DNA from: Karstenula rhodostoma CBS 690.94
Lineage: Eukaryota > Ascomycota > Dothideomycetes > Pleosporales > Didymosphaeriaceae
Length of the DNA stretch: 64,000 nucleotides
Reading direction: 5' to 3'
Assembly (NCBI GenBank): GCA_010093485.1
Contig: MU001506.1
Location: 620,001 to 684,000, forward strand
Numbering within the stretch: the first letter of the stretch is position 1; every line of letters begins with the position of its first letter. The translations under genes and the position numbers were made by a program. The notes under the pieces were generated by a model. The model saw only the letters and a program-made list of their open reading frames with translations, did no database searches and was not told the DNA's origin. Below, piece by piece: positions 1-11,809 of this stretch.

Positions 1-3000
1 TCTCAGCGCGTGTGGCGAGTTGCGCGACTTCGTGAGCAGCTGAGGCTCCATGGGACGACGGACGGCGCATATAGCTGTACTTGCGGGAGAAGCAGTGGAT
101 CGGAACGAACAAGTTGCGGACCTGATGATGTCGTTAGAGATCTCGGAACAGTATCCAAATGTTGGTAGTCCCAACACGATCCTCGATGCAAGATCTTCGT
201 CGATGGCAACTTCTTCAATGAGTCGGAGTTGACCACGATGTTCTCGCTCGGCTTCTCGGCTGTTGATTCTGTTCCCGCGGTCTGCTTTGCAAAGCTCCGT
301 CGTCGCTTTAAACGACGAGCGAGGCGGCACGATACAGACTACTGCACAGTGCGCAAGTGTCTTCAAAAGACGTCCCGGCACCGCGTCCATCTCCGCTTCT
401 TCATCCGTTGGGCACGTGGAAGACGCGGTATCATTGCTTCCATGCATTCTTCCGGTCGTCTACCGACCTTCTTTCCGTCGCACCTGCGTTTCAAAACTCT
501 ACTCCCACCAGCATCGCGTGGCTGAGAAGAGCAACAGCACCGATGCACCATGATAACCGGTGGACAAGCGAACACTGGGCGAAAGGATGGAGAAGGCTCG
601 CATGAGCAGGCGGGTGAGACGGAAATGAGGTGTCGTACCGACATGGTACTCGAGGAACGTTGGACCATACCCATGCGCCGACGGAGGTTCCGAATTGACG
701 GACGATTAGTCGATCGGGAACGTCGAGGAAACCAATGGCAAGCCTTCGCTGCAACGTTGATGCGACCCATGCGAGTCCCAAACTGCTTCGAATGCTGCAC
801 GAAGATGCGTATCCACTGTGCTGGGCGTGAGTTTCGGAGCATTCGCCTCATGCGCCAAGCCGATGCGACGTTCAAGAGCACCTTCCACATGTCCGGGAAA
901 TCTACTCTGGGGAGCCAATGGTTCCTTACGCGTTTGATCATGTCTGCGTTTGGCATGTGTGGCATGTTTGATCGCCCATGGATTCAATTCGTGCTACTCG
1001 CGATTTCAATTCGTGCTACTCGCGACGTGTCTCCGATTACGGTCAGGTATCGCCTGTCAAAGAAAGATGTCAAACAGGCATGTGAGATACTGGGGCATGT
1101 CAAGCACCTTTGACAACTACCCCACGGACGCGTGTTAGGTCAGATCAGACGCGTCTGCGAGGGGAGCCCTGTCATCATCATAACGCGTCATCGCCCTATT
1201 ACGATCAACACTTTGCAAAAGTTCATGCCCAAGTTCCCAAGTTCCTCAGTGCCCAAGATCAGCCCAACACTTGACGTCAAAGGCGTCTTGCTCGCCGAAG
1301 ACATGGCTCGTACCGCATCAAGATCATCGAAACGCGCTGTCGATATGTTTCAAGTTATCACCATCTGCGCCGGCATGATGGTTGGTGGCTGTTGGGAATA
1401 GTCAAGCACTATGAGGTGATCCACCAACAAACGTCCACTTGGCTAGAGATGAGGTTAAAGCACACGGCCTGTCAGTCACGACACAAGGGCTTACTCTTGA
1501 TACTCGTGGGTCAAACAGGCATCTGTTGTTCCATAAAGGCAGTTCTATATCTCACACGCCGTCACTGACTGGTCTCTGACAACGCAGAGCTGTGGCGGTG
1601 CGCGTTCGCTGAGCCTCATCGACCAAGAGTGCCGACCCGAACACGAACTTCGCCATAGGTAGTGTTACAGTAGCTTCGCTTGCTGGCAGAAGCTGAGCCG
1701 ATGGCACGTTCAACGCCATCCCGCCCTACTGGCCGAGGTAAGAGCGAAGGCACAGGCAGCTGAATCAGAACCGCAAACCCCCACGTGATTTGACGATAAA
1801 TCTTGCCGGGATGCGGCCGCCGGCAGCTCATCAAAGACCACGGGCGCCCTGGACGGACTGGCGTGACTGCCGGGAAGGCGTCCGCTCACGGCTCACAGAG
1901 TTGTCGCCACATCAGACGGCTCCAGAGAAGCGGCCCTCGCCGAGGTCCCACTTCCCGTCTCACATTGCACGAGACTTCTCGAACTCACTCGCCAACATGC
2001 CGTCTACCGCAAGTCATTGAGTAGTTCGTCCTGGTCGCGAGATGCTGCCAGCTGAGCTGCGTCTGCGTGCGAGCGAGGATTTAATGCGAAACACACATGT
2101 GTTGGGTATCGAATGAGAAGCGTTCACTAGCGGCACAGTTTCCTCTACATACGAATCCTCATGCAGGCAAAACTGCCCAAATATCGCGAGGCCACGGTCC
2201 AGGGACGCGGGTGGCTGTTCCTCCAGCCGTCCGGGGTCAAAGTGTACCAGCGCCATGGCCAAGTTACGCCCATCGTGCGTGCGTGGAAGCACGTCCTACC
2301 AGCGGCACAACTGTGCCTCGAATTCGAGAAGCAAGAAAGTCGTCTACCAGGGTCTTCTGATCGCAGCTCCGACAACGGCTCGAGGGCGCCCAGCGAGTTG
2401 GATCGCCAGGAAGGATGCCTCCAACTGCCTTATCTAGATTAGATGTGTAAGCGTGTGGGGTACATGGTTATGCATGGCGAGTACGAAATTGTTTCGACAA
2501 GATTACGGTCGACGTGGGCGTCGATACAGTCCAATTCATGGACTTCAGGTTGAAAGCCAATCTCTACCGAGCAAAGAGGCCGCTGTCATATCTGTCGACG
2601 CATTGAATGTCAAATGTCACATAGGCGAATGGCATTCCTGCATGTGGGGTGAGTCGAGACTCAGACGCGACTCCAAGCGAGCGTCTGTTTCGTAGTAGTG
2701 GGGTCCTCGTAACCGCAGTGGTTCCTGCGCCGCGGATCATGAGCGTTTTGTCACGACATGTTCGAGCCGAGTGTGAGGACGGTGGACAAAATCCTTATGC
2801 CTATCGAGCTAGGCGATCTTGGGCACCACAGACGCTCACGCGATGAGTGCGAGACACCCTTGCATGATGAACATGTCGACGCAGGAACAGACTCTCAACA
2901 TTTGGAAATTACTCATGATACATCTATCGGCGCTCGGCCGAATTCGCGTCGAGAGGCGTTTGGTGGACTGGACGAAGGCGACATGACGGCATATGAAGGT

Positions 3001-4900
3001 TAGAAGGTTTGAGGCCTGATTCAAGAGAACACATGGTGTGCTCTTGCCTACCCCGCCGACTAGAGTGCTATATGGACTTGGATCAGAGATTTCTCTGAAG
3101 ATCAGGGTGCCATGGCGAGATGATAAGGTTAACAAAGTGGAGAAGGGTCATGACAGTATGGACGCTATGGAAGCTACGCGGGCTTCCCCGGCGCCGAGAG
3201 ACTCAGGCGAGGCGGATGCCCAGAGCCCGCGGACAGACAGTTGGAAGCGGAAGGACCTCAGACCTTCCGGGCGGGCTACTTCCTGAATCGTGCGCTCCGT
3301 GGGGCGTCGCCAGTGAGTCGTGTAGGATCGTCTAACAGAGCTTCCAGAACGCGACTAATGGCTAAGAGGCTAAGTGATGGGTGGAATCGGAAGCGTGCGC
3401 ATGTCGGAAGGAGTGCGACAGTGGAGGGCGCCAAGGTGCAGCAATTGGTATCGATTTGGACGGATAGCTCTATGCCAGAGAGCATCGTGAGACACAAGGT
3501 GGTGTTGAATACCGACGGCGCTGGCTCCATGGCTGTTCCTGCGTTGTACCTGCATTAGAGGCGCTGTCGACCACAAAAGAGGCCGGTTTTCGTCACTGTG
3601 GGGGAGACGACGAATGGGTGACGACGTGATTGGGCGAGCGAGTGCCCTCCACGCCGTTTCGCACGCAGGCGAGCGTCTTCTGCGCGACGACATGAGAAGA
3701 TAAAGCAGCGACGCGACTAGGCCGTGTGGGGATGCAGTGGTGGCCGATGTGCATCCGATGGTGGTGTGCAAGCCAGCATAATTTGCCGCTACCAAACCCA
3801 AAATAGAAGCTCAATAAGTATTGCGGATTATTGAGGGCTGACGGAGTTATACACGGTGTGCACAAAAGTGGCAGCCGCGAAGAGGGAAACGGGCGTGCTG
3901 ACTGCGTCTGTCTTTGTCTGTCTTCGTGTCTTGGTCTGATGGAGAAGACGAAGGCAGGTGGTGGCATGGTGCAGACAGCCATGACCATGGCGAACAGCGT
4001 GGACGAATGCATTCAGGCGCATCAGTTTGGCCCCATGCAGGATTGAAACGCCAGACGCGCAGGCGATGCGGCTAGAGGGAAGTATTGCAGCGGCGGGCGG
4101 GAGTCGACGGATGAAGCTCAACACCATCAAGTGGCGATATGGATTGCATCGCAGCGACTCGTTTGCCGTCGTGTTTCACCATGGACTGCGGCTGTCCACC
4201 ATGACATGAAGTTTCCCCACACACGCAGGCGGACGGCAGAGGTCGACTACTGTAGCAGGCCAGCAGAGGCGTCTCGTTGTCCTTGTTCGGGATTGTACCG
4301 CGGGATAGCTTCGTCCTCCATCTCACGCACGCTCCGAGGTTGATCAAGGATGAATGATGAAGGTGGCCTGCACAGAAGCGTTTCCAAACATACCACTGGG
4401 AGGGTCAGCAGGACGCAGCACAGGAGCCAGGACCAGGACCCTGTCCGACGGGCAGCTATCACTATCGATTGGGCGGATAGGCTGATCTCAGGCTGAAGCT
4501 GGAACGGGGGCCTCTTGTGGAGCGTCACAGCCTGCCCATTATTCAACACCAGACACAGTTACCTATCGATAGCATGCAGAGCAGTGGGCGAGCAGGAGCA
4601 GCAGGTACCGGGACGGTATGGTCGCAGCTGTGACGCCCGTGTGCACGCCTGTGCCGGTCCTCATTTCGCGACCCTCCACGGCGGCGCGCGGTGCAGCCAC
4701 GGGCAGGCCAGGCGGTTGGCGGCCAATATTAGTGCATCCTGCAGCACAGAATTATGCCGCGCGTCGTGCTGCCCTAAGCTGCCCATCAAGCGCCCACGAG
4801 TCAACTCGCAGTCGCAGAACAATCAGTGCATGAATCCGCGCAGGCGTCGACGCACCGTGCATGCCCTCCACCGTGGTTGGCCCAGGTGGAGTCCGTTACT
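1..4900. other. Gene-poor 5' segment, no recognisable gene
   Basis: Open frames here are short, overlap on both strands and resemble no family I know. Base composition is ordinary, so there is no sign of heavy repeat-induced mutation. The only clear structure is a 21-nt unit repeated at 983-1003 and 1005-1025, and three ACGCGT hexamers at 1128, 1149 and 1183 (a fourth at 928). A decayed mobile element or an untranslated transcript cannot be excluded. The right part probably grades into the promoter of the zinc-finger gene that follows. Confidence 0.6.
983..1025. repeat. Tandem 22-nt repeat, two copies
   Basis: Two exact copies of a 21-nt unit (starting TTCAATTCGTG) lie at 983-1003 and 1005-1025, separated by one T. 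It is in no recognisable gene. Confidence 0.9.
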
Positions 4901-5537
4901 GCGCCTTTGCACCCTTCCCGACTCCCCTCCCACAATTCTAGTTGACCAATTCCGTGCCTCCGCCCGTCTGTGCCTGGTCATCTTTTCTTCTTCTAACCCA
5001 ATCCACCTCTCGTCGCTCGCTGATCCATCCTACTTATCCAAGCCCTGCCCTTCACTCGTTGCCTTTTCCTTGTATTCAGGGTTTATCAACCCTTTCGCTT
5101 GTCTTTCGCATCTTCTTGATCTTCCCTTTTGGTGTGCCGACACGCTGTCCCTCTCGACGGTAGTGAATAGTTGCCAGCCCTTCCTTTGGACCCAATCTTC
5201 TCCAAGCGCACGACCCTATGACATCGTCCGCACTCCAGTACATTACCTATTAGTAGACGGTTCGCTATATCGACCCGTTGTCCAGTCACTCTCTCCACAA
5301 ACTGTTCACCGTTGCTCCCACTGTACGCCCACTATCGCTATCAACAGCTTAATACCCAACCAACTACCCAACCAACTACCCAAACATCGAGCACCACTCA
5401 CGTGTATAACACGCTGTATAGCACGCTGTTGCAACTTCATCCGAGTAAGTCAAGCCATCATGGTCCATCAACGGCAGGAATGGGTCCTCTAACATTCCAC
5501 GTGGGTAGCATACACACCAAACACTACACACTACACA

Positions 5538-5578
<41 letters not shown>
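4900..5578 (+). promoter_or_regulatory. Pyrimidine-rich leader of the MSN2-type gene with short upstream ORF
   Basis: The region is rich in C and T and in CAACC/CTACCC repeats (around 5350-5385), as is usual for leaders of strongly regulated filamentous-fungal genes. A 10-codon upstream ORF begins with ATG at 5460 and stops at 5492. A second ATG at 5480 overlaps it and is in frame with the main coding region at 5579. A GTAAGT at about 5444 could be the donor of a leader intron. The transcription start cannot be fixed from sequence. Confidence 0.5.
5539..5578 (+). repeat. (CA)20 microsatellite abutting a start codon
   Basis: Twenty uninterrupted CA units run from 5539 to 5578 and touch the ATG at 5579. 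Read from the upstream in-frame ATG at 5480, the tract encodes alternating Thr-His. A change of one or two units would move the upstream ATG out of frame with the downstream protein. Confidence 0.95.
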
Positions 5579-5580
<2 letters not shown>

Positions 5581-7316
5581 GGAAGGATCGTATATGCACC
5601 CACAAGCCATGGGTCAGGCGCCATTCTTCTACTACAACCCAGACCTCACAACCGAAAAGGCACGGCAGCACGGCCACTTCACACCCCACCCGTCAGCGCC
5701 GCAACAGCACATGTTCCACGCACAGATGCTGCTGCAGAGGCCGTCGTCCTCGTCGAGCTCGCCGTCAACACCGTATCAGTCTAGCTTTGGACACTCCCTC
5801 ATGACACCTGTTGCATCGCCCCAACCCATGTACCAGAAGCCCACCATCTTGGTGCAGCCGCAAGACTCACCCTTCCTGCACCCGCTCGACACCGACTTCA
5901 CCTTCGTACCTGCCACACCGCCGCTGTCATCATGTGGCAGCAGCGTCAGCAGCCCGCCATCATCTTGCGATGTTCTGCCCACCCCGGTGCAGCCGTTCTT
6001 CCCCGGTGAGGGCATCGAGGGCGTCAAGCAGGGTTGCGAGGAGGAGGTGTTCACCGAGATTCTTGCACCGGTTGCCCACTGGCCTGGCTCCGCCTCGCCG
6101 CCAATGACTCCAGGTAAGAGAAAATAACTCGACGCGTCTGTTTGACGTTGTGACGCGTAAAAAAAACTCGGCTGACTTTGCGACAGTCTACATCCAGCCA
6201 CAAGCGCACGCGCTTGGACAGGGGTCCTACCTTCTGTCTGCCACCTCCTGCCCCTCTCTTACCCCTTCACCCTCACCCCGCCCACAATTCGCCGAGGCTG
6301 AAAACAACTTCTGCAACCCGCAGGATCTGCTCAACATCGCAGCTTCTTCCGGCCCGTGCCTGCCGACCCTTTTCTCGGGTGATGAGGAGCACCGAGTGAT
6401 TCTTAAGGGTGAGACCGCCAAGCCTTTCGAGCCCGTACAGTTTTCCAACCCCATCGGCTTGCCTGCTTGGGAGCCTCTTCTGGACTTTGAGCTCGACTCC
6501 GAGGACGACTTCAGCACCAGCTTTGTTTCCTACCCGTCGACCGAGAACAGCCACTTCCTCGGAAACAAGCGCCTGCGCACTGAGGTGCCTGATCTCATCA
6601 CACCCGAGGAAGACTCCTTCACCGACGAGAGCTATCTCGACTCTGAGGACGACCTTGTGTTCAGCGGCCTGCCCTTGACCCCTTGCTCTTTCGACAGCGA
6701 GATGGCTTCCGAACCTGCCCCCAAGAAGCGCTCGAGCAAGAAGGCGACCAAGGACAACAGCGACAGCGAATCCACCGAGCAGCAGCAGACATCTGGCGAC
6801 AACACCCAGTCTGGCGCTTCAAGCCCGCGCGACTCCGGTGCCAACGACAACGCCATGTCCAGCTCGGATGACAACGCCACCCCGCCTCCCCAGCCAACTA
6901 GCCGACGTGGTCGCAAGCAGTCTCTTACCGAGGACCCCAGCAAGACGTTCGTCTGCCAGCTCTGCAACCGCCGCTTCCGTCGCCAGGAGCACCTCAAGCG
7001 CCACTACCGCTCGCTCCACACGCACGAGAAGCCCTTTGAGTGCACCGACTGCGGCAAGAAGTTCTCGCGTTCCGACAACCTCTCGCAGCACCAGCGCACT
7101 CACGGAGCCGGCGCCATGGTAATGGGTGTCCTCGAGCCCAACGAGATCTCCGCGCAGCAGGATGTCAACTACACGCACCAAGATCCCGCCATGCTCGGCC
7201 AGATCCTGTACTCCGCTGCTGCCAACATCTCCAGCTCTTCAAGTTCGGATGGCTTCTCGACGGACCTCGACGCGTCGCCCATCTCCAAGATGCGCAAGCG
7301 CAGACGGGACGAGTAG
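5579..7316 (+). CDS. msn2: MSN2/SEB1-type C2H2 zinc-finger stress transcription factor
   Basis: Exons 5579-6113 and 6187-7316, with a 73-nt GT-AG intron; 554 aa. Two adjacent C2H2 fingers lie near the C terminus at about residues 433-484. They begin [20 protein letters not shown], and the second contains [25 protein letters not shown] spacing. This paired C-terminal finger arrangement is that of Msn2/Msn4 of yeast and Seb1/Msn2 of filamentous fungi, which bind stress-response elements (AGGGG) and activate general stress genes. The rest is low-complexity Ser/Pro/Gln with acidic patches (around residues 285-345) that look like activation regions, and a basic KKRSSKK segment before the fingers. 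The C terminus is KMRKRRRDE. An in-frame ATG at 5480 would add 33 residues, including a Thr-His repeat. I prefer 5579, but the choice is open. Identity with a particular Msn2 or Msn4 paralogue is inferred. Confidence 0.88.
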
Positions 7317-9220
7317 GGAACAATCCCAGGTTCTTTTTCTTTCGGCTTCCTTACGACACGACATGACCATCCCTCTCCCAAACCCACTCCGTAACAGGAG
7401 TACAGCACCCTAATGCCGCACCCGTCTGCTTAATGTCGTCACGCAAGGGCGGATCTGCTTATAGACTGGCGGACCGGGGCACGGCTTTCTTCTTTCCACG
7501 TGGGCACAAAAGTCCATCTACCAACCCTTTTCTTGTGTATTCTGCTGAATTTGCTTTGCTGCTTATACTGCCTCTTGCATCAGCGTCTGCCTTATTAGCT
7601 CCGGGGTGTTTATTTCCAATCCTCGAGGTTTCATCGGGGCGGGTTGGCACGGTACGGCTCGGGTTCGGTCGGGTGGGTACACAAACGCCTCTTTTTTGGC
7701 TCGGATAGACATTTCTCCAAGGTGTTCTCACGGTGTCTTGCTTTTTTTTGCTTTCTCTCTTAGCGGGGACATCACACTCGCTCACGAACGCCATGGCTAC
7801 AATCATCACCACAATCTTGGGCCTGGTTTGTCCGTCAGCAACATTCTCACAGCACACAAATGTCCTTGAGTTTTTACGCTCGTTGTAATAGTGGGATTCG
7901 GGGCGCGCTTCACCGCGAGGCGCGTTGCCAGCCCGTTGGTTGGCACAATTCTGGAAATTTGTCAGTTTTCGATTCGGCAAGAGATGGGAAAGGAAAGGAA
8001 AGGGTAGTAGTTCGTTCTAGTACGCTACTTTACTTTTTTGCATCTCATCTCGTGTGGTTCCTTGGTCTTGTGGTGGTTTTTGTGGCTCGTAGATTAAGTG
8101 CCGGCACTTGAATCGCCTTGATACGTCGTAATATCTTAGTCGGTGGAATAATGTGTAATGTGCTGTGCTGAGCTGTGCCAATGGTGTCCTGTGCGTGTTT
8201 AGATGTCGTGTATAGCAGGGTCTACCATGTGAGATGTAGGCTTGCTGGATCGGTGCTGTGACTATGGTTCTTGGATGTGTTCGTACGGGTCTTGGTGTAT
8301 GCTATCCCATGCCTCCCTTGCACAACCTAGACACGCGCCTCTTCTCCTTACCAAACATTCCTGAGCTGCCGTGCTGGTATGTCATGAGCGGCACGTCGGT
8401 GAACACTCTCTTCCTCATACTGTACATATACCCTCTTCCTCGTGGCAAGCACACTCACCCACGGCCACTTTCCCTGCTCCATCCCAGTCGAGTCCACCTT
8501 CTAGTACCTCTAGCATCGTCGTGCTCCTACCCACCAAAAGCCAGCAATGCGTGGTGTAGGTCGTCTGTACTACTCGTCTTTGGTGTCGGTGTGGGACATG
8601 CTTTTCTTGTGTTGGGTTTAAGGTTGAACACCCACGCTCCAGGGCTGCTGCGTTGTTCATGAAACCACTTATGGTGGACCGAAGACGGTACTCCTTGTTA
8701 GGGTGGGAGGCTGTGACCATTGACATGTGCTGCTTCGTATTTATCCTGCGTTGACGTACGGACGAGATTGTTAGTGGGGGGCGTTCAACGTCGGTTTGGT
8801 ACGAGGGAGGGGGAGCGTGGGTGACAAGCTTCAGGGTCCATGGTGGAGAAAGTTCCAAAAATCTCTCGATTGCAATGTGGTGCGAGCTTCTTTTTATCTT
8901 AGATTCTACGGGGCTGGGGTCCGAGCACCTTACAAAAGCTTTGGAGACGATGCGTGCAATGAAGGTTACTTCATAGCGAAACACCGAGTACCTACATACG
9001 TTCGTCCGCGCCGTTGCAGCGCGCAGTGTGGCCCAGAGTTCCTGATTCAGCAATGAGGGAAGACATCAGCCTTTTTTTGGTCAACGATTTCGCTGCATCT
9101 CAGGATGGCGTTCTGTGTTGCTGCGAGAAACATTTTTTTTCGCAGCTTCCTCGACTCTAGCTCCCCACCCCACCATAGCACCATCGCTCGCACACAGCGC
9201 AGCACCACACTCATTACAAC
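7317..9220. other. Intergenic region, no gene seen
   Basis: About 1.9 kb between the stop of the zinc-finger gene and the start of the diphthine-ammonia ligase. T-rich stretches near 7740-7760 and 8030 suggest a long 3' UTR. Frames on either strand have no recognisable product. The last 100 bases before 9221 are C-rich and are probably the leader of the next gene. Confidence 0.6.
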
Positions 9221-11501
9221 ATGGCGACTTCACTGGGCGTAATAGCCCTTGTGTCCGGCGGCAAGGATTCCTTCTTCTCCATCTTGCACTGCCTAGCCAA
9301 TGGGCACCGGCTCGTCGCCCTAGCCAACCTCCACCCGCCTTCCGGCGGCGACGAGGACATCAACAGCTTCATGTACCAGACCGTCGGCTCCTCGTTGATA
9401 TCGCTCTACGTCCAAGCTCTCGACGTTCCTCTTTACCGCCAGGAGATTCGCGGCTCCGCCGTCATCCACGACAGAGACTACCATGAAGAGAAGGACGATG
9501 AAACCGAAGACCTGGTTCCGCTCTTGAAGCACATCATGCAAAACCACCCCGAAGCAAACGCCGTCTCTACCGGCGCTATCCTGTCCACCTACCAGCGGAC
9601 CCGCGTCGAGAGTGTGGCGCTGCGCCTCGGGCTCACGCCTCTTTCCTTCCTCTGGCAATATCCGTTCCTCCCGCCGTATGTGCAGTCGAGCCTGCTCAGT
9701 GACATGCACGCTGTCGGCCAACATTCCAAGATCATCAAAGTGGCTTCTGGTGGCCTGGATGAGAGCTTCCTGGGCGAGGATGTGGCGGATCCTAGGACGG
9801 TGGGCCGGATGAAGAAGGCCCTTGGTCGGTTTAGTGAGAATGGTGATGGAGCTCTGGTCGGGGAGGGGGGCGAGTTCGAAACGCTTGTCGTGGATGGGCC
9901 GTCGTTGCTGTGGAAGCGGAGGCTGGAGATACAGGGAGAGGGGGAAGTTATACGGCAAGAGGGAGGAACAGCAACTTGGAAGGCGGCTGCAAAGGTTGTG
10001 GAGAAGGAACTTGACACAATAAGCCTACAGGTAAGTACACGAGTTTCGTTTTTCATTCTAACAACAGGCTGGCTTTTCGACTTGTTGTCGATCTTTGCAT
10101 GACCATGAGGATCGAGTGTTGACCAGCCCGCAGGACCTCAGGAAACCGCCCACGTTCGATGACGAGTTCGTCCACATATTGAACAGCCAGCTAGAAACAC
10201 CAACCGCGACAATGCTTCCAGCCACACAGTCCAGACCCATCACCCTACCTACAAACCGACACTCCCAGCACAACCAAACCCTCATCTTCAGCAACCTCAC
10301 CGGCGCCCCCCGTCCCTCCCCCACCCACGCAGACCCATCCCCCCACAGCATCAAACTCCAACTCACCAACATCTTCCTCCGCCTCACGACACTACTCGCC
10401 TCCTACCAAACAACCGCAACCCACATAACGCACTGCACGCTCCTCCTCCGCGACATGAAAGACTTCACCTCGACAAACGCCCTCTACGCCCACTTCTTCG
10501 CCTCCACCAACCCCCCCTCCCGCGTCACCGTCGCAGTCGGCGCCACCCTCCCAGACGGCCTCGACGTCATGCTCACCGCCATCGCACACCCCGCGACCGC
10601 CCCAGCCCACCGCACCGGCCTCCACGTCCAGAGCCACTCGTACTGGGCCCCCGCAAACATCGGGCCCTACAGCCAGGCCGTCTGCGTACCCCTAGCAGGT
10701 GGCGGAGGCCGCGAAGTCCACATCGCAGGGCAGATCCCGCTCGACCCGCCGTCCATGACGCTACACACGCAGGGTGGGTTCAAAGGCGCCGCCGTCCTCG
10801 CGCTGCAGCATCTCTTCCGCATCGCGCGCACCCAGGCCGTTGCGTGGTGGGTGTGCGGCGTCGCTGTGATTCCATCCACCACCACCTCCACCACCTCGGC
10901 GCAGACGCAGACGCAGGGGGAACGCGTAGGCCTCGCGCAAGCAGTGTGGCAAGCCGCCCACGCACACGCACACGCCGCGCCGCCCGACGCGGAAGACGAC
11001 GACGACGACGACGTAGAAGTCGACATCTGGGACCGCAAGAACACCTTGACCAAAGCCTTCGCCGACACCGCCGCCCGCGCCCCGCTGCCAGATTACCGCG
11101 TCTTCGACCGCACACTGCACGCCGAGCTGCGCGCGCCGCCCTGCGTCGTCGTAGAGGTCGACGCGCTGCCGCGGTATGCGGCTATCGAGTGGGCGTGCAC
11201 GGGGCTCGACGTAGCGGCGCTTGAGCAGTCTTCTGTTTCTACTCCTGGTCGGAAGGTCAAGGAGTTTGCTGTAGGGCACCCGGAGAGGCTCTTTGAGTAC
11301 CGTGTGGTGGAGATTCCCGAGGGGGAGGTGGATGCTGCGCGGGTGCTGGCGCGGATAGAGCACGGGACGCTGTATGCCTCTGCGAAGGGCGATTGGCGCG
11401 ACGAGGGATGGGGCAAGGAAGGGGTCTCGTGGGTGCCGTGTAAGCGGGTGTGGGGCGAGGGGGGGAGGGAGATTTGGGGCGTGGTCGTGGGTGGAAGGTA
11501 G
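9221..11501 (+). CDS. dph6: Diphthine-ammonia ligase (Dph6) with two RidA-like domains
   Basis: Exon 1 is 9221-10030 (270 codons) and exon 2 most likely 10134-11501, giving 725 aa with a 103-nt intron. The enzyme performs the last, ATP-dependent amidation of diphthine on elongation factor 2, in the cytosol. Evidence: an N-terminal PP-loop (VSGGKDSFFS, residues 11-20) and the family motif GEGGEFETLVVDGPSLLWKR near residue 215, both typical of ATP_bind_4/Dph6. Two YjgF/RidA-like domains follow, as in yeast Ylr143w. The second starts around SYWAPANIGPYSQAV. An aspartate run from a GAC repeat at about 10996-11013 sits in a linker and is probably disordered. An alternative acceptor at 10067 is also in frame but would leave a 37-nt intron, which is too short. 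The gene stands alone, convergent with the next one. Confidence 0.88.
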
Positions 11502-11809
11502 CGCTGGCGTGGAATGTATAGCGTGCAATTACCGCTTCCTAAGATGTTACACTTCGTATTCAGAGCTGTGCTTCTTGATTGTATCAATCAATCCATATGT
11601 TACTACAGCGCTACAGCACAGCACCGCGATGCAAGATGTAGCGATAAACCTTTTTTTTGCAGCCCAAAATACCCATCCGACGAGAAGTCCATCCATCCCA
11701 CCGTGAACTACCAATCATCCCAGACTCCAGACTCCAGACTGCATGCACACTTCAACTCCAAAATGCAGCATTAATACCCATGCCATGCCATATGCGCCCA
11801 GCCTCTCAC

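Noticed and set aside
363..965. 200-codon minus-strand frame in the left end
   Set aside because: It is rich in Arg and Met with no family resemblance and overlaps similar-sized frames on the other strand.
4515..5492. 325-codon plus-strand frame before the MSN2-type gene
   Set aside because: It covers the pyrimidine-rich leader, which reads as Ser/Pro/Leu-rich text in any frame, and has no domain.
10996..11013. GAC repeat in Dph6 as a functional microsatellite
   Set aside because: Short trinucleotide run coding a common acidic linker; in frame and unremarkable.
10761..11528. 255-codon minus-strand frame opposite the RidA part of Dph6
   Set aside because: It is the shadow of a GC-rich coding region and contains low-complexity Gly and Val runs.
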